From Hymenobacter sp. 15J16-1T3B (GTDB taxonomy: Bacteria > Bacteroidota > Bacteroidia > Cytophagales > Hymenobacteraceae): a stretch of 64,000 bases of DNA. Below the pieces are notes generated by a model. It made no database searches, had not been told where the DNA came from, and worked only from the letters and a program-made list of their open reading frames with translations. Made by a program: the position numbers and the translations under genes. The stretch spans positions 310,001 to 374,000 of the forward strand of contig NZ_JAJFAV010000004.1 of assembly GCF_020711235.1 (NCBI RefSeq), given 5' to 3'. Numbering within the stretch: position 1 is the stretch's first letter; each line of letters opens with the position of its first letter. Positions 52,917-62,616 of this stretch are shown piece by piece.

Positions 52917-54557
52917 ATGAAGCTTTTGTTGCGGCTGCGCTTTCTGCTGATGCTACTCGCCCTGGCCCCGCCGGCCCGGGCCCAGCAGCCGCGTGCCGAC
53001 GTGCTCATCCGCCACGGCCGCCTCTACGATGGCACCGGCAACGCCTGGACCTACGGCGACGTGGCCGTGCGCGCCGGCCGCATCGTGGCCGTGGGCCGGC
53101 TGCCCGCCGATTACCCGGCCGACACGGTTATCGACGCCACCGGCCTGGCCGTGGCCCCGGGCTTTATCGACGTGCACACCCACATCGAGGACGACGACGT
53201 GCGCCAGCCCACGGCCGACAACTTTCTCTACGACGGGGTGACGACGGTGGTGACGGGCAACTGCGGTTCCTCCCGCCTGGATTTGCGCCGCTACTTCCGC
53301 CTGCTCGACAGCACCCGCTTGTCGGTAAACGTGGCGTCGTTGGTGGGCCACGGCACGGTGCGCAAGGCCGTGATGGGCCGGGCCCGCCGCGCCCCCACGG
53401 AAACCGAGCTGCAGCGCATGGAAACGCTCATCGACTCGGCCATGCGGGCCGGGGCGGTGGGGCTGTCGTCGGGGCTGATTTACGTGCCGGGCACCTACAG
53501 CCGCCTGCCCGAGCTGGTGCGGCTGGCGCGGGTGGCGGCGCACTACCGCGGCCTCTACGCCACCCACATGCGCAACGAGAGTGACAGCGTGGCCTTTGCC
53601 GTGCTCGAAGCGCTGCGCGTGGGCCGCGAAGCCGGCCTGCCGGTGCAGATTTCGCACCTCAAGCTGGGCGGGCAGCAGAACTGGGGCCGCACTGCCGAGC
53701 TGCTCAACCTCATCGAAACGGCCCGGCGGACCGGGCAGGAAGTGACCATCGACCAGTACCCCTACACGGCCTCGTCCACTTCGCTGAGCACCCTGCTGCC
53801 CGACGACGTGCAGGCCGACGGAGCCGACTCGCTGCGCGCCCGCCTGCTGCGGCCGCGGGTGCGCGCGGCGGTGCTGCGCAGCATGGTGCGGCGGCTGCAC
53901 GCCCGGCAGCTGCGCCATTTCAGCTACGTGGTGGTGGCCAACTTTCCGCCCGACACCACGCTGAACGGGCTGAGCATCGAGGAAATCAACCGGCGGCGCA
54001 AACGCCCGCACCACGCCCGCGCCGAAGCCGCCACCGTGCTGGAGCTGGTGCAGCAGCACGACGCCAGCGCCATCTTCCACGGCCTGAGCGAAGACGACGT
54101 GCAGCAGATCATGCGCTACCCCCACAACATGGTGGCCAGCGACGCGAGCATCAGGGTGTGGCGGGAAGGTGTGCCGCACCCGCGCGGCTACGGCTCCAAC
54201 GCCCGCGTGCTCGGCCGCTACGTGCGCGAGCTGCGCGTGCTGCCGCTGGAAGAAGCCATTCGCCGCATGACTTCCCTGCCGGCCCAAACCTTCGGCCTCG
54301 CGGGCCGCGGCCTGCTGCGCCCCGGCTACGCCGCCGACCTGGTGGTGTTCGACCCGCTGACCGTGCAGGACCGCAGCACCTTCGCCCAGCCGCACCAGTA
54401 CTCGGTGGGCATGCGCTACGTGCTCGTCAACGGGCGCGTGACGGTGTGGGAAGGCCAGCACGTGGGCACCCGCGCCGGGCAGGTATTGCGCGGGCCCGGA
54501 GCCACGCAGCACCTGCCCGGCGCTCCGGCTGGGAAAACGGGTGAGTCGCGGCGCTAA
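52917..54557 (+). CDS. Exported D-aminoacylase-like amidohydrolase
   Basis: The 546-residue protein has a signal peptide ending PPARAQ. The amidohydrolase fold is seen from ADVLIRHGRLYDGTGN to APGFIDVHTHIEDDD (HxH metal ligands). TTVVTGNCGSS supplies the Cys typical of N-acyl-D-amino-acid deacylases. Further blocks are YATHMRNESDSV, QISHLKLGGQQNWG, and MVASDASIRVWREGVPHPRGYGSNARVLGRYV, which holds the catalytic Asp. These enzymes release D-amino acids from N-acyl derivatives or cleave related dipeptides. Here the enzyme is exported. It starts 89 bases after the beta-lactamase stop, on the same strand. Confidence 0.9.
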   Translation: MKLLLRLRFLLMLLALAPPARAQQPRADVLIRHGRLYDGTGNAWTYGDVAVRAGRIVAVGRLPADYPADTVIDATGLAVAPGFIDVHTHIEDDDVRQPTADNFLYDGVTTVVTGNCGSSRLDLRRYFRLLDSTRLSVNVASLVGHGTVRKAVMGRARRAPTETELQRMETLIDSAMRAGAVGLSSGLIYVPGTYSRLPELVRLARVAAHYRGLYATHMRNESDSVAFAVLEALRVGREAGLPVQISHLKLGGQQNWGRTAELLNLIETARRTGQEVTIDQYPYTASSTSLSTLLPDDVQADGADSLRARLLRPRVRAAVLRSMVRRLHARQLRHFSYVVVANFPPDTTLNGLSIEEINRRRKRPHHARAEAATVLELVQQHDASAIFHGLSEDDVQQIMRYPHNMVASDASIRVWREGVPHPRGYGSNARVLGRYVRELRVLPLEEAIRRMTSLPAQTFGLAGRGLLRPGYAADLVVFDPLTVQDRSTFAQPHQYSVGMRYVLVNGRVTVWEGQHVGTRAGQVLRGPGATQHLPGAPAGKTGESRR

Positions 54558-55045
54558 CGTCCGTATAAGCTTACGCTGCCCAGGCATCGTTGGCCGATAT
54601 GTGTTTGATAACGTCAGGCGTGGCTGTAAGAAGGCGTGATGAAGCCGGTTGGGGCGTCGACCAGCAACTTGCGCCGGGTCCCGGTCTGTAGTTCCATCAC
54701 AAGGACCAGGGCCTGGGCGAACCCGTCCCCGGCAAAGGCCTTTCTGCAGTCGAAACGGTGGAACTGACCGGCATCAGCCTATCCAGCGTCAAGAGCTACT
54801 GCAAGCACCTGCGCGCCGCACTTACGTAAGCGTACGGCTCTTTTTGTCCTTATTGAAGGTGCCTTTGGAATGGGACGAAGGATACACTACTACCCCAATC
54901 TTCCTGTGACTAGTGTAGCGTTTTTACTCAATCGATACGCACGAAGACACCAGAGCAAGGAAAGCAAACAGTAGGATAAAATTGCCTTTTATTTGCTGCC
55001 CGTATCATCTAATGAATAGTACTGTTCATTCTTTCTACCTATTTC
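54558..55045. other. 488-base intergenic region, possibly with decayed coding sequence
   Basis: No intact gene is recognised. Two short frames look more protein-like than chance. On the plus strand, a frame ending about 54829 contains VELTGISLSSVKSYCKHLRA, reminiscent of a helix-turn-helix end. On the minus strand, a frame ending at 54614 contains VLVMELQTGTRRKLLVDAP. Both are cut by stops. From 54840 the sequence becomes AT-richer and leads into the GTG-started serine hydrolase. Confidence 0.35.
55012..55029. promoter_or_regulatory. 18-base dyad upstream of the serine hydrolase gene
   Basis: The sequence atgaatagt-actgttcat is an inverted repeat with one mismatch per half-site, 17 bases before the GTG at 55046. 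It could be an operator overlapping the translation start region. Confidence 0.35.
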
Positions 55046-56287
55046 GTGCTTAGAACCCTCACTATCCTGCTATCATGCCTTGTTTGCGGGCTGGCTACGC
55101 CAGGAGTCGCGCAGTCCGCCCACCGTCGCGCCGCGCAGGATTCCTTGACGGCCGAACTGGAGACGTTGCGGAGCCAGGGCCATTTCAACGGCTTCGGGGT
55201 GGCCATCGTGACTGATCAGGGGGCGCTCTACCAACACGGCTTTGGCTACGCCGACGCAGAGGCGCGTACGCCCTACGATGTGCACACCCGCCAGCCCATT
55301 GCGTCGGTGAGCAAAACGGTGGTCGGGCTAGCCCTGCTCAAGGCCCAGGAACTCGGCAAGCTCACCCTGGACGACCCCATCAACCAGTATTTGCCCTTCC
55401 AGGTCGTGAACCCAGCCTTCCCCGACGTGCCGATTACGCTCCGGCAGTTGGCGAACCACACCTCCAGCATCCGCGACAACGACTACTACCTGAGCAATAA
55501 CCTCTACCTCAAGCCCGGCCAATCCCTCACGGGCTTACCGCGGACCTTTCGGGAAGAGCAAACGTTTATCCCGGCGGATTCGGCGGTGGCCCTGCCCGTG
55601 TTTCTGCAAAACGTGCTGACCCCGCAGGGCAAGTGGTACCAAGCCACGAGCTTTCTGGCCCGTCGGCCCGGCGAACGGTACGAGTATTCCAACGTAGGGA
55701 CCTGCCTGGCGGCGTACGTGGTGGAATTGGCCACCGGCCAGCCCTTTCCAGCTTTTACGGCCCAATATCTTACCCGACCGCTGCGCATGCGGGCGTCGGG
55801 GTGGAATGTTGGCAACGTCGATTTCGCCCAGTACGCGCGGCCGTACCAAGCCCCTGCGGTGCCCTTGCCCTATTACGCGCTGACCACCTACCCCGATGGC
55901 GGGTTGGTCTCGTCCGTGGCCGACATGAGTCGGTACTTACGCGAGCTAATTCGGGGCTATAAGGGTCAGGGCACGGTGTTGCGACCGGCAAGCTACCGCG
56001 ACTATTTTCGCCCCCAGCTGACGGCCAACAATTTCGAGGAGCGCAACGAGCGCAACCCCTTCAGCGAATCCTACAACGTGGGCGTGTTCATGGGCTTTGG
56101 CTACACCGGCTTCATCGGCCATACCGGCGGCGACCCCGGCGTGGTGACGCTGCTGTTTTTTGACCCCAAAACCGGCATTGGCCGGCTGTTGATGATGAAC
56201 ACCAACTTATCCAGTAGGGCTTCGGAAGTCGCGATGTATGCCATTTGGAACACGCTGGCTAAATACGAGCACCGGTTGGGTCGATGA
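55046..56287 (+). CDS. Serine hydrolase of the beta-lactamase class C / PBP4* family
   Basis: The 413-residue protein starts at a GTG and has a signal peptide (about residues 1-22, ending GVAQ). The serine beta-lactamase/transpeptidase fold has the SxxK motif in IASVSKTVVGLAL, the YxN motif in YEYSNVGTCLAAYV, and a C-terminal HTGGDPG in place of KTG. This matches the penicillin-binding-protein-like or esterase subgroup (Pfam Beta-lactamase) rather than an AmpC. It probably acts on peptidoglycan peptides or D-amino-acid peptides. It is convergent with the amylase gene. Confidence 0.9.
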   Translation: MLRTLTILLSCLVCGLATPGVAQSAHRRAAQDSLTAELETLRSQGHFNGFGVAIVTDQGALYQHGFGYADAEARTPYDVHTRQPIASVSKTVVGLALLKAQELGKLTLDDPINQYLPFQVVNPAFPDVPITLRQLANHTSSIRDNDYYLSNNLYLKPGQSLTGLPRTFREEQTFIPADSAVALPVFLQNVLTPQGKWYQATSFLARRPGERYEYSNVGTCLAAYVVELATGQPFPAFTAQYLTRPLRMRASGWNVGNVDFAQYARPYQAPAVPLPYYALTTYPDGGLVSSVADMSRYLRELIRGYKGQGTVLRPASYRDYFRPQLTANNFEERNERNPFSESYNVGVFMGFGYTGFIGHTGGDPGVVTLLFFDPKTGIGRLLMMNTNLSSRASEVAMYAIWNTLAKYEHRLGR

Positions 56288-56398
56288 TGAGTAAACAAGT
56301 TCAAGGCGAAAAGAGCGCCTTGGCGCTAGCCGTACGGTTTCGGTCAGTTACAGTGAAATGGCGTAGCGTAATTTTATCCCCCGCTGCTGCAAGAAGGC

Positions 56399-57751
56399 CT
56401 ACAAGACCACTCGCTCCAGCACCCGCCAGCCGTGGCCGGGCACGGGCAGTGCCTCGCCGGTGGCGAATAGCAGCGGCTCACCGCTGAACACGTCGCGCCA
56501 GGTGCCGGCGGCTTCTTCGGGCAGGGTGACGTCGGCGCTGGCAGAATCAATGTTGATGGCGCAGAGCACGGCGGCCGCACCCTGCTCCCGCAGGAAGGCG
56601 TACTGCTGGGGGCCGCAGGCGAGGCGGCAGAAGTGGCTCGTTACGTCGCCATTGCGCAGGGCGGGGTGGCGGCGCTTGAGCTGCAGCAGGCGGGAGTAGA
56701 AGTCTTGTAGCGGGTAGTCCTGCCAGTCGATGGGGTCGCGGTCGAAGAACCGCAGGCGCTTGCGCAGGGCGGCTTCCTGGCCCGAATACACCAGCGGCAT
56801 GCCGGGCAGCAGCACGGTGAGCACGGCGAAGGGCAGGGCCAGGGGCCCCAGCCGCTCGTACTCGGTGCCGTCCCAGCTGTTCACGTCGTGGTTGCTGGTG
56901 AAGTGCATCAGGTACACCGAGGGCGGGTACTTGGCCCGCTCGGCCGCTAAGTATTCATCGATGGCGTGCAGCGGCGCCTGGCCTTCGGCCACGTGGTCGA
57001 GCAGGTAATGCAGGCGCAGGCCGAAGGACATATTAAAGGCCTTTTCCAGCAGCTTGGTGTCGGAGTTGAAATTCTCCCAGCTCAGCCCGCCCGAGGGGTA
57101 CAGCTCGTCCCACTCGGCCAGCATGAACACGGGCTTCACCGCGTCCAGCTCCAGGCGCGCTTCGTCCCAGAAGTCGGTGGGCACGAGGCCGGCCACGTCG
57201 CAGCGGTAGCCGTCTACGTCGGCCTCGCGCAGCCAATAGAGCAAGGCGTCGGTCATGTAGCGGCGCAGCGCGGGCTGGCGGTAGTCCAGGGCCACCACGT
57301 CGGACCAGTCGGGCACGGGCGGCAGCAGGTTACTGGCTTCGTCGCGCTGAAACCAGTCGGGGTGCTCGGTCACCAGCGGGTTGTCCCAGCTCGTATGGTT
57401 AGCCACCCAGTCGAGCAGCACCTTCATGCCCAGCGCGTGGGCCGTCTGCACGAGCTGACGCAGGTCGTGGAGCGTGCCGAACTCGGGGTTGACAGCGAAG
57501 TAATCCTGCACGGCGTACTGGCTGCCGAGCGCGCCCTTGCGTCCTACGTGCCCGATGGGGTGCACCGGCATCAGCCACACGATGCTTACGCCCATGGCGG
57601 CTAGCCGCGGCAGGTGCGCCTCGAACGCCCGGAACGTGCCTTCGGGCGTGAATTGGCGGGTGTTGACTTCGTAAATGGTGGCAGTGGCCGCCCACTCGGG
57701 GTGGCGCACCTGGAACAGGTGTTGGTCGGGGTGCGGCGGTAGAGCAGGCAC
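56399..57751 (-). CDS. Alpha-amylase family glycoside hydrolase (GH13)
   Basis: The start is taken at GTG 57751, giving 450 residues without a signal peptide. Upstream in-frame codons to 58042 look untranslated. The GH13 barrel motifs are ATIYEVNTRQFTPEGTF, VLLDWVANHTSWDNP, VDGYRCDVAGLVP with the nucleophile Asp, FMLAEWDELYP with the acid Glu and HFTSNHDVNSWDG with the third Asp. A C-terminal beta domain ends VPGHGWRVLERVVL. It likely degrades alpha-glucans in the cytosol. A close paralogue is found at the right edge of the window. Confidence 0.92.
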   Translation of the reverse strand: MPALPPHPDQHLFQVRHPEWAATATIYEVNTRQFTPEGTFRAFEAHLPRLAAMGVSIVWLMPVHPIGHVGRKGALGSQYAVQDYFAVNPEFGTLHDLRQLVQTAHALGMKVLLDWVANHTSWDNPLVTEHPDWFQRDEASNLLPPVPDWSDVVALDYRQPALRRYMTDALLYWLREADVDGYRCDVAGLVPTDFWDEARLELDAVKPVFMLAEWDELYPSGGLSWENFNSDTKLLEKAFNMSFGLRLHYLLDHVAEGQAPLHAIDEYLAAERAKYPPSVYLMHFTSNHDVNSWDGTEYERLGPLALPFAVLTVLLPGMPLVYSGQEAALRKRLRFFDRDPIDWQDYPLQDFYSRLLQLKRRHPALRNGDVTSHFCRLACGPQQYAFLREQGAAAVLCAINIDSASADVTLPEEAAGTWRDVFSGEPLLFATGEALPVPGHGWRVLERVVL

Positions 57752-58074
57752 GGCAGCGGCGGTGGGGAAGAAGGAAGAAACGAGCTGCGTGTACGCAAAA
57801 CCGGCCCGGCAGGCCAATCGGGGGCGCGGCCCGGCGTCTAGTAACCAAAAGGAAAGCAGGCAGGCGGGCGGATAAATGTCGAGCTGTGTAAAACCTATGC
57901 CTGCGCGTGGTATTTTGCCCGGAATAATGTTAATAGATCGATATATGAATATTATATAATTAAGTCTTGTTCTTTTTCGTGATGTATCCGCTGCTTGCCT
58001 AGGAGTACCCTTGTTCCGACCCTGATTCCCACCCACTTCCATGAGTCAGTCCTTCACCCAACAACCCTCCTTAC
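57752..58074. other. Intergenic region with AT-rich core
   Basis: Between the divergent amylase and GEVED genes lies an AT-rich segment (about 57912-57990) with the palindrome attatataat at 57951-57960. No exact -7 element or RNA gene was found. Confidence 0.45.
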
Positions 58075-61000
58075 ATGAAGCACCCGTTTACGCTTTTCCT
58101 CAAGCTGATGCTGCTCGCCCTGGCCCTGGGCACCGGCTTCACCTCAGGGGCCCAGGTATCGTATAGCCCGGTGGCGCTGACCCCCAGCAGCTACACCGCC
58201 GACATCGTGGCCAACGGCACCGGCCAAACCAAACCCCAGAATTCGACTACCGCCGATACCGACGGCGCCTATTATTACCTGATGGCGGTGGACTACACCA
58301 CCTCCGCCGCGCCCTCCACCACCCACACCACGGGCCTGCCCATGAGCCGCACGCTTGCCAGTGCCGCCACCGCGGGCCTTTCCTTTGCCCTCGCCGACTA
58401 CACCGCCAACAACGCCCTGCGCCTGGCGGCCAACGGCTCGACCGGAACCCTGGCCTTGGCCTCGCCGCAGGCCGCCGCCGAGGTGTACGTGCTGCTCACG
58501 GCCGGCAGCGGGCCCAGCTCGGCCAACCTGACGGTGAAATTCACCGACGGCAGCAGCCAGGATTTCGGCGCGCAGGCCGTGCCCAACTGGTTTCTGGGCG
58601 GGGCCACTCTGGCCGACAACGCGGCTGTGGCCTTCAACATCGGCGGGCGCGTGCAGAGCAACGCCACCGGAACGACCAACACCATTCAGAACAACGCCCC
58701 GGACCCGCGCCTCTTTCAGCTCAAGCTGGCGCTGGCGGGCGGCAACGTGCAGAAGCTCATCGAGAGCGTGCAAGTGACCAAACTGGACGGCACCGGCGTG
58801 ATTGACGCCATGGCCGTGAGCGTGGGCTCGTACCCGGTGTGTTCGGCCGCGCCCGGTTCCCTGCAGGCAGTGGCCACCACTTCTTACGGCGGCAGCACGG
58901 CCCTGACCACGGCCTGCGCCTCCACCAATATCTACCTCGCGCTGACCGGTCTTCCGGCCCAGGCGGGCTACACCTACCAGTGGCAGCAGTCGGCCGACGG
59001 CAGCAACTTCGCCGACATCAGCGGGGCTACGGGTGCCGCCTATACGGCCACCGGCCAGCTGGCGGCCACGTACTACCGCGCCGTGGTAAGCTGCGCCTTC
59101 GGGGGAAGCAGCGTGGTATCGGCGGCCGTGCCGCTCACCCAGACGTGCTACTGCACGCCGCCGGCCCGCAGCAGCAGCAGCACCAGCTACACCAACGTGA
59201 CGGCGGTGACGCTGCCGGGCGAGCAGAGCACGCTCAGCCACGCGCCGGGCACCATCAGCGGCTCGCCCTACTACGCGCTGTACCCGGCCAGCACGGCCAC
59301 GCTGGTGGCGGGTAGCAACTACACCCTCACGGTGACGGTGCCGAGCAGCGCCCGGGCCTCGGCCTGGGTGGACTTCAACCAGAACGGCAGCTTTGAAGCC
59401 GGCGAGTTTTTTGTGCTGCGCACCAGCGGCGGCGCCATCTACGGCACGTCTACCGCCAACGCGCTGTCGGCCAGCATTGCCGTGCCCGCGGGGGCCACGG
59501 CCGGCACCGCGCGCCTGCGCATCCGCACCGACCTGCGCAGCAACACGGTGCTGGATACCTACTCCAACGTGTGCACCGCCACCCAGTACGGGCAGACGAT
59601 GGACTATTACCTCACCCTGACGGCCCCGGTGGCCTGCTCGGGCACGCCGCCCAGCTCCGCGGCCACGGCCTCGACCAGCGCGGCCTGCCCCACCACGGGC
59701 TTTACCCTGGGCCTGACGGGCATTGCACCGGGCACCACGGGCCTGAGCTACCAGTGGCAGAGCCGGGTGAGCGGCACCAGCGCCTACACCAACCTGGGCA
59801 CGGCCCAATCCACGCCCGCCTACGCCGTGAGCAGCCAGGCGGCCACCACGGACTACCGCGTGCTGGTCACGTGCACCAACAGCGGCCTTGCGCTGGCCTC
59901 CGACCCGGTGACGGTGACGCGCAACTACCTCAGCTGCTACTGCACCCCCACCGGCGTGCCCACCAACGAGTACATCACCAACGTGACCTTGCCGGGCAGC
60001 AGCGGCTTCGCCAACAGCAGCACCAACCCCGCCACTTCGCCCACCGGCTACAGCGACTACACCGGCCTGGCCAGCGCCACTACCACGCTTTACCGGGGCG
60101 TGGCCTACGTCAACGGGGTAAGCGTGTCGGTGCGCTCGAACGACACCGGCTCGACCGGCGGCATGTGGATCGACTACGACCACAGCGCCACCTTCGAGGC
60201 CAGCGAGTTTATTCCGCTGGGGTCTTCCGATGCCATTGCCACCATCGTCACGTTCACCAAGGACCTGACCGTGCCCCTGACGGCCGAGCTGGGCCCGACG
60301 CGTGTGCGGGTACGCTGGCGCAACGACCCCTTCGGCGGCACCGACGCCTGCTTTGCGCACGTGAACAGCACCACGAACTGGTACGGCGAAACCGAGGACT
60401 ACCTCGTCACCATTGCCGACGCGCCCACCTGCACGGCGCCCCCGGCCACTGTGGCCGCCACGGCCTCGGTGAGCAGCGCCTGCGCCAACGGCTCGTTCAG
60501 CTTGGCCACCAGCAGCATCCCGACCAGCCTGGGTGGCTACACCTACCAGTGGCAGAGCAGCCCGGCGGGGGCCGGCGCCTTCGCCGACATCAGCGGCGCC
60601 ACCACCAACCCCTACACCGTGACGGGCCAAACGGCCGCCACCGACTACCAGCTGATAGTCAGCTGCCAGTACGGGGGCACGCCGGTGACGTCGAACGTGG
60701 TGGCGGTGGGGCAGAACAGCTTCGACCAGTGCTACTGCGCGCCCGCGTCGACCAACGGCTGCGCCACCTACGGCGCCATTGCCAACGTGAAGCTCGGCAC
60801 GCTAGACAACAGCTCGGGCTGCGCGGGCAGCACGTACACCGCCTTTGCGCCCACCGGCGCGGCCACCACCAGCCTAAACCTGGGCAGCACCGTCCCACTC
60901 ACGCTGACCCTGGCCAACGCCAATTCCTATCGCTACGCCGTCTGGATTGACTTCAACCACAACGGCTCGTTCGACGCGACGGAGTTTGTGGCCAGCGGCA

Positions 61001-62517
61001 CGCCCTCGACCAGCCTTACCACCACGGCCAGCATCGTGCTGCCGGTGGAGTCTGCCACGGTGCTGAGCGGGGCCACGCGCCTGCGCATCCGCACCAACGC
61101 CGGCAACGCGGCCTACGGCAACTTTGCCGCCGGCGACGCCTGCTCGGTGACCTACGACGGCGAAACCGAGGACTACACCATCACGCTGCTGGGCCAGACG
61201 CCGTGCAGCGGCGGGGCACCCACGGCTACGGCCGCGGCCAGCGTGGCCAGTGCCTGCGTCAACAGCCCGTTCACGCTTACGGCCGCCGTGCCCGGCAACG
61301 TGACGGGCCTGAGCTACCAGTGGGAAAGCAGCCCGGCCGGCGCCGGTACCTTTGCGCCCATCGGCGGGGCTACGGCCGCCACCTACGCCGTGCCGCGCCA
61401 GGAGGCTGCTACCGACTACCGCGTGCAGGTGACGTGCGCGGCCAGCGCCCAGACGCAGCCCTCGAACACCGTGGCGGTGGGCCAGGTCGACTTCCTGACC
61501 TGCTACCCGACGCCCGTCGTGGGCGACGGTACGAACGAGTTTATCCGCAGCGTGAGCGTGAACGGCAGCAGCGGCTTTACCAACACCACCGACGCCAACG
61601 CCAGCGGCGGCTACGCCGATTTCACCGCCAACCAAGCCATGACCACCACGCTCAGCCGCGGCAGCAGCTACCCGCTGCGCGTCATCGTGAAATCGAACAA
61701 CGGCGGTTCGCAGGGTGCGCTCTGGATTGACTACGACCACAGCGCCACCTTCGACGCGGGCGAGTATTTCCGCTTTGGCCGCTCCAACCTCAACGGCTCG
61801 GCCGGCGCGTCGGTCACGCTGGACACGACCCTGACCATTCCGAACAACGCCACGGTGCACCTGGGCCCGACGCGCCTGCGGGTGCGCTGGCGCAACGGTG
61901 CCATTGCCGCCACCGACGGGCAGACGGCCGGTGCCACCGCTTGGTACGGCGAAACCGAGGACTACCTCATTACCCTGGCCGACGCCTCGCCGCTGCCGGT
62001 GGAGCTGCTGCGCTTTACGGCCACGCCCGGCCCAGCGGCCGTGCGCCTGGCCTGGGCCACCGCGACCGAGCGCAACAGCAGCCGCTTTGAAGTGGAGCGC
62101 CGCCTCGACGAGGCCGGTTTCCAGCGCATTGCCACAGTTGAAGCCGCCGGCACCAGCACCAGCGTCCGCAGCTACGCGCTGACCGATACCAACCTGCCCG
62201 CCGCGGGCAAACGCGCTTATTACCGTCTGCGCCAAGTGGATCAGGACGGCACGGCCAGCTACTCCGAGGTGCGCGCCGTGGCCCTGGGTACCGCCGGCCT
62301 CACGCTCTACCCGAACCCCACCGCCGCCGCGGCCAAGCTTACCGGGGCCGAGCCCGGCGCCGTGGTACAGGTGCTCGACGTGCTGAACAAAGTGGTCCTC
62401 ACCGTGCGGGCCGACGCCGCGGGCACGGCCCAGCTGCAGCTGCCGGCCACCCAGGCCCGTGGGGTGTACCTGGTGCGCACCGGCCCGCACACCGCCCGCC
62501 TGCTGCTGGAGCGGTAA
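58075..62517 (+). CDS. Large T9SS-exported protein with four GEVED domains
   Basis: The 1480-residue protein has a signal peptide (ending GAQ). A first unique domain of about 250 residues follows. Four modules come next, each an Ig-like YQWQSS...DISGAT unit plus a GEVED domain. The GEVED marks are SAWVDFNQNGSFEAGEFF, GGMWIDYDHSATFEASEF, YAVWIDFNHNGSFDATEF and GALWIDYDHSATFDAGEY, with three GETEDY motifs. A VELLRFTATPGPAAVRLAW module and a T9SS sorting domain (LYPNPTAAAAKL ... RLLLER) end it. It is a surface or secreted adhesin-like protein. GEVED function is unknown; calcium binding by the D-x-N/D-x-S/G loops is likely. Confidence 0.9.
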   Translation: MKHPFTLFLKLMLLALALGTGFTSGAQVSYSPVALTPSSYTADIVANGTGQTKPQNSTTADTDGAYYYLMAVDYTTSAAPSTTHTTGLPMSRTLASAATAGLSFALADYTANNALRLAANGSTGTLALASPQAAAEVYVLLTAGSGPSSANLTVKFTDGSSQDFGAQAVPNWFLGGATLADNAAVAFNIGGRVQSNATGTTNTIQNNAPDPRLFQLKLALAGGNVQKLIESVQVTKLDGTGVIDAMAVSVGSYPVCSAAPGSLQAVATTSYGGSTALTTACASTNIYLALTGLPAQAGYTYQWQQSADGSNFADISGATGAAYTATGQLAATYYRAVVSCAFGGSSVVSAAVPLTQTCYCTPPARSSSSTSYTNVTAVTLPGEQSTLSHAPGTISGSPYYALYPASTATLVAGSNYTLTVTVPSSARASAWVDFNQNGSFEAGEFFVLRTSGGAIYGTSTANALSASIAVPAGATAGTARLRIRTDLRSNTVLDTYSNVCTATQYGQTMDYYLTLTAPVACSGTPPSSAATASTSAACPTTGFTLGLTGIAPGTTGLSYQWQSRVSGTSAYTNLGTAQSTPAYAVSSQAATTDYRVLVTCTNSGLALASDPVTVTRNYLSCYCTPTGVPTNEYITNVTLPGSSGFANSSTNPATSPTGYSDYTGLASATTTLYRGVAYVNGVSVSVRSNDTGSTGGMWIDYDHSATFEASEFIPLGSSDAIATIVTFTKDLTVPLTAELGPTRVRVRWRNDPFGGTDACFAHVNSTTNWYGETEDYLVTIADAPTCTAPPATVAATASVSSACANGSFSLATSSIPTSLGGYTYQWQSSPAGAGAFADISGATTNPYTVTGQTAATDYQLIVSCQYGGTPVTSNVVAVGQNSFDQCYCAPASTNGCATYGAIANVKLGTLDNSSGCAGSTYTAFAPTGAATTSLNLGSTVPLTLTLANANSYRYAVWIDFNHNGSFDATEFVASGTPSTSLTTTASIVLPVESATVLSGATRLRIRTNAGNAAYGNFAAGDACSVTYDGETEDYTITLLGQTPCSGGAPTATAAASVASACVNSPFTLTAAVPGNVTGLSYQWESSPAGAGTFAPIGGATAATYAVPRQEAATDYRVQVTCAASAQTQPSNTVAVGQVDFLTCYPTPVVGDGTNEFIRSVSVNGSSGFTNTTDANASGGYADFTANQAMTTTLSRGSSYPLRVIVKSNNGGSQGALWIDYDHSATFDAGEYFRFGRSNLNGSAGASVTLDTTLTIPNNATVHLGPTRLRVRWRNGAIAATDGQTAGATAWYGETEDYLITLADASPLPVELLRFTATPGPAAVRLAWATATERNSSRFEVERRLDEAGFQRIATVEAAGTSTSVRSYALTDTNLPAAGKRAYYRLRQVDQDGTASYSEVRAVALGTAGLTLYPNPTAAAAKLTGAEPGAVVQVLDVLNKVVLTVRADAAGTAQLQLPATQARGVYLVRTGPHTARLLLER

Positions 62518-62540
62518 GCCCCGGCGTAGCCACGCGCATA

Positions 62541-62579
62541 CAACAAAGCCGCCGAGCCCGGAGCCCGGCGGCTTTGTTG
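62541..62579. terminator. Bidirectional hairpin terminator
   Basis: A perfect 13-bp stem (caacaaagccgcc at 62541-62553 with ggcggctttgttg at 62567-62579) lies between the convergent GEVED and DinB genes. Confidence 0.85.
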
Positions 62580-62616
62580 CGTTACTGCCGTTGTGCGTTT
62601 GCCCGGCGGCTCCGGT

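Noticed and set aside
57754-58042. N-terminal extension of the amylase
   Set aside because: The region is AT-rich, its translation has no domain, and GH13 homology starts after the GTG at 57751.
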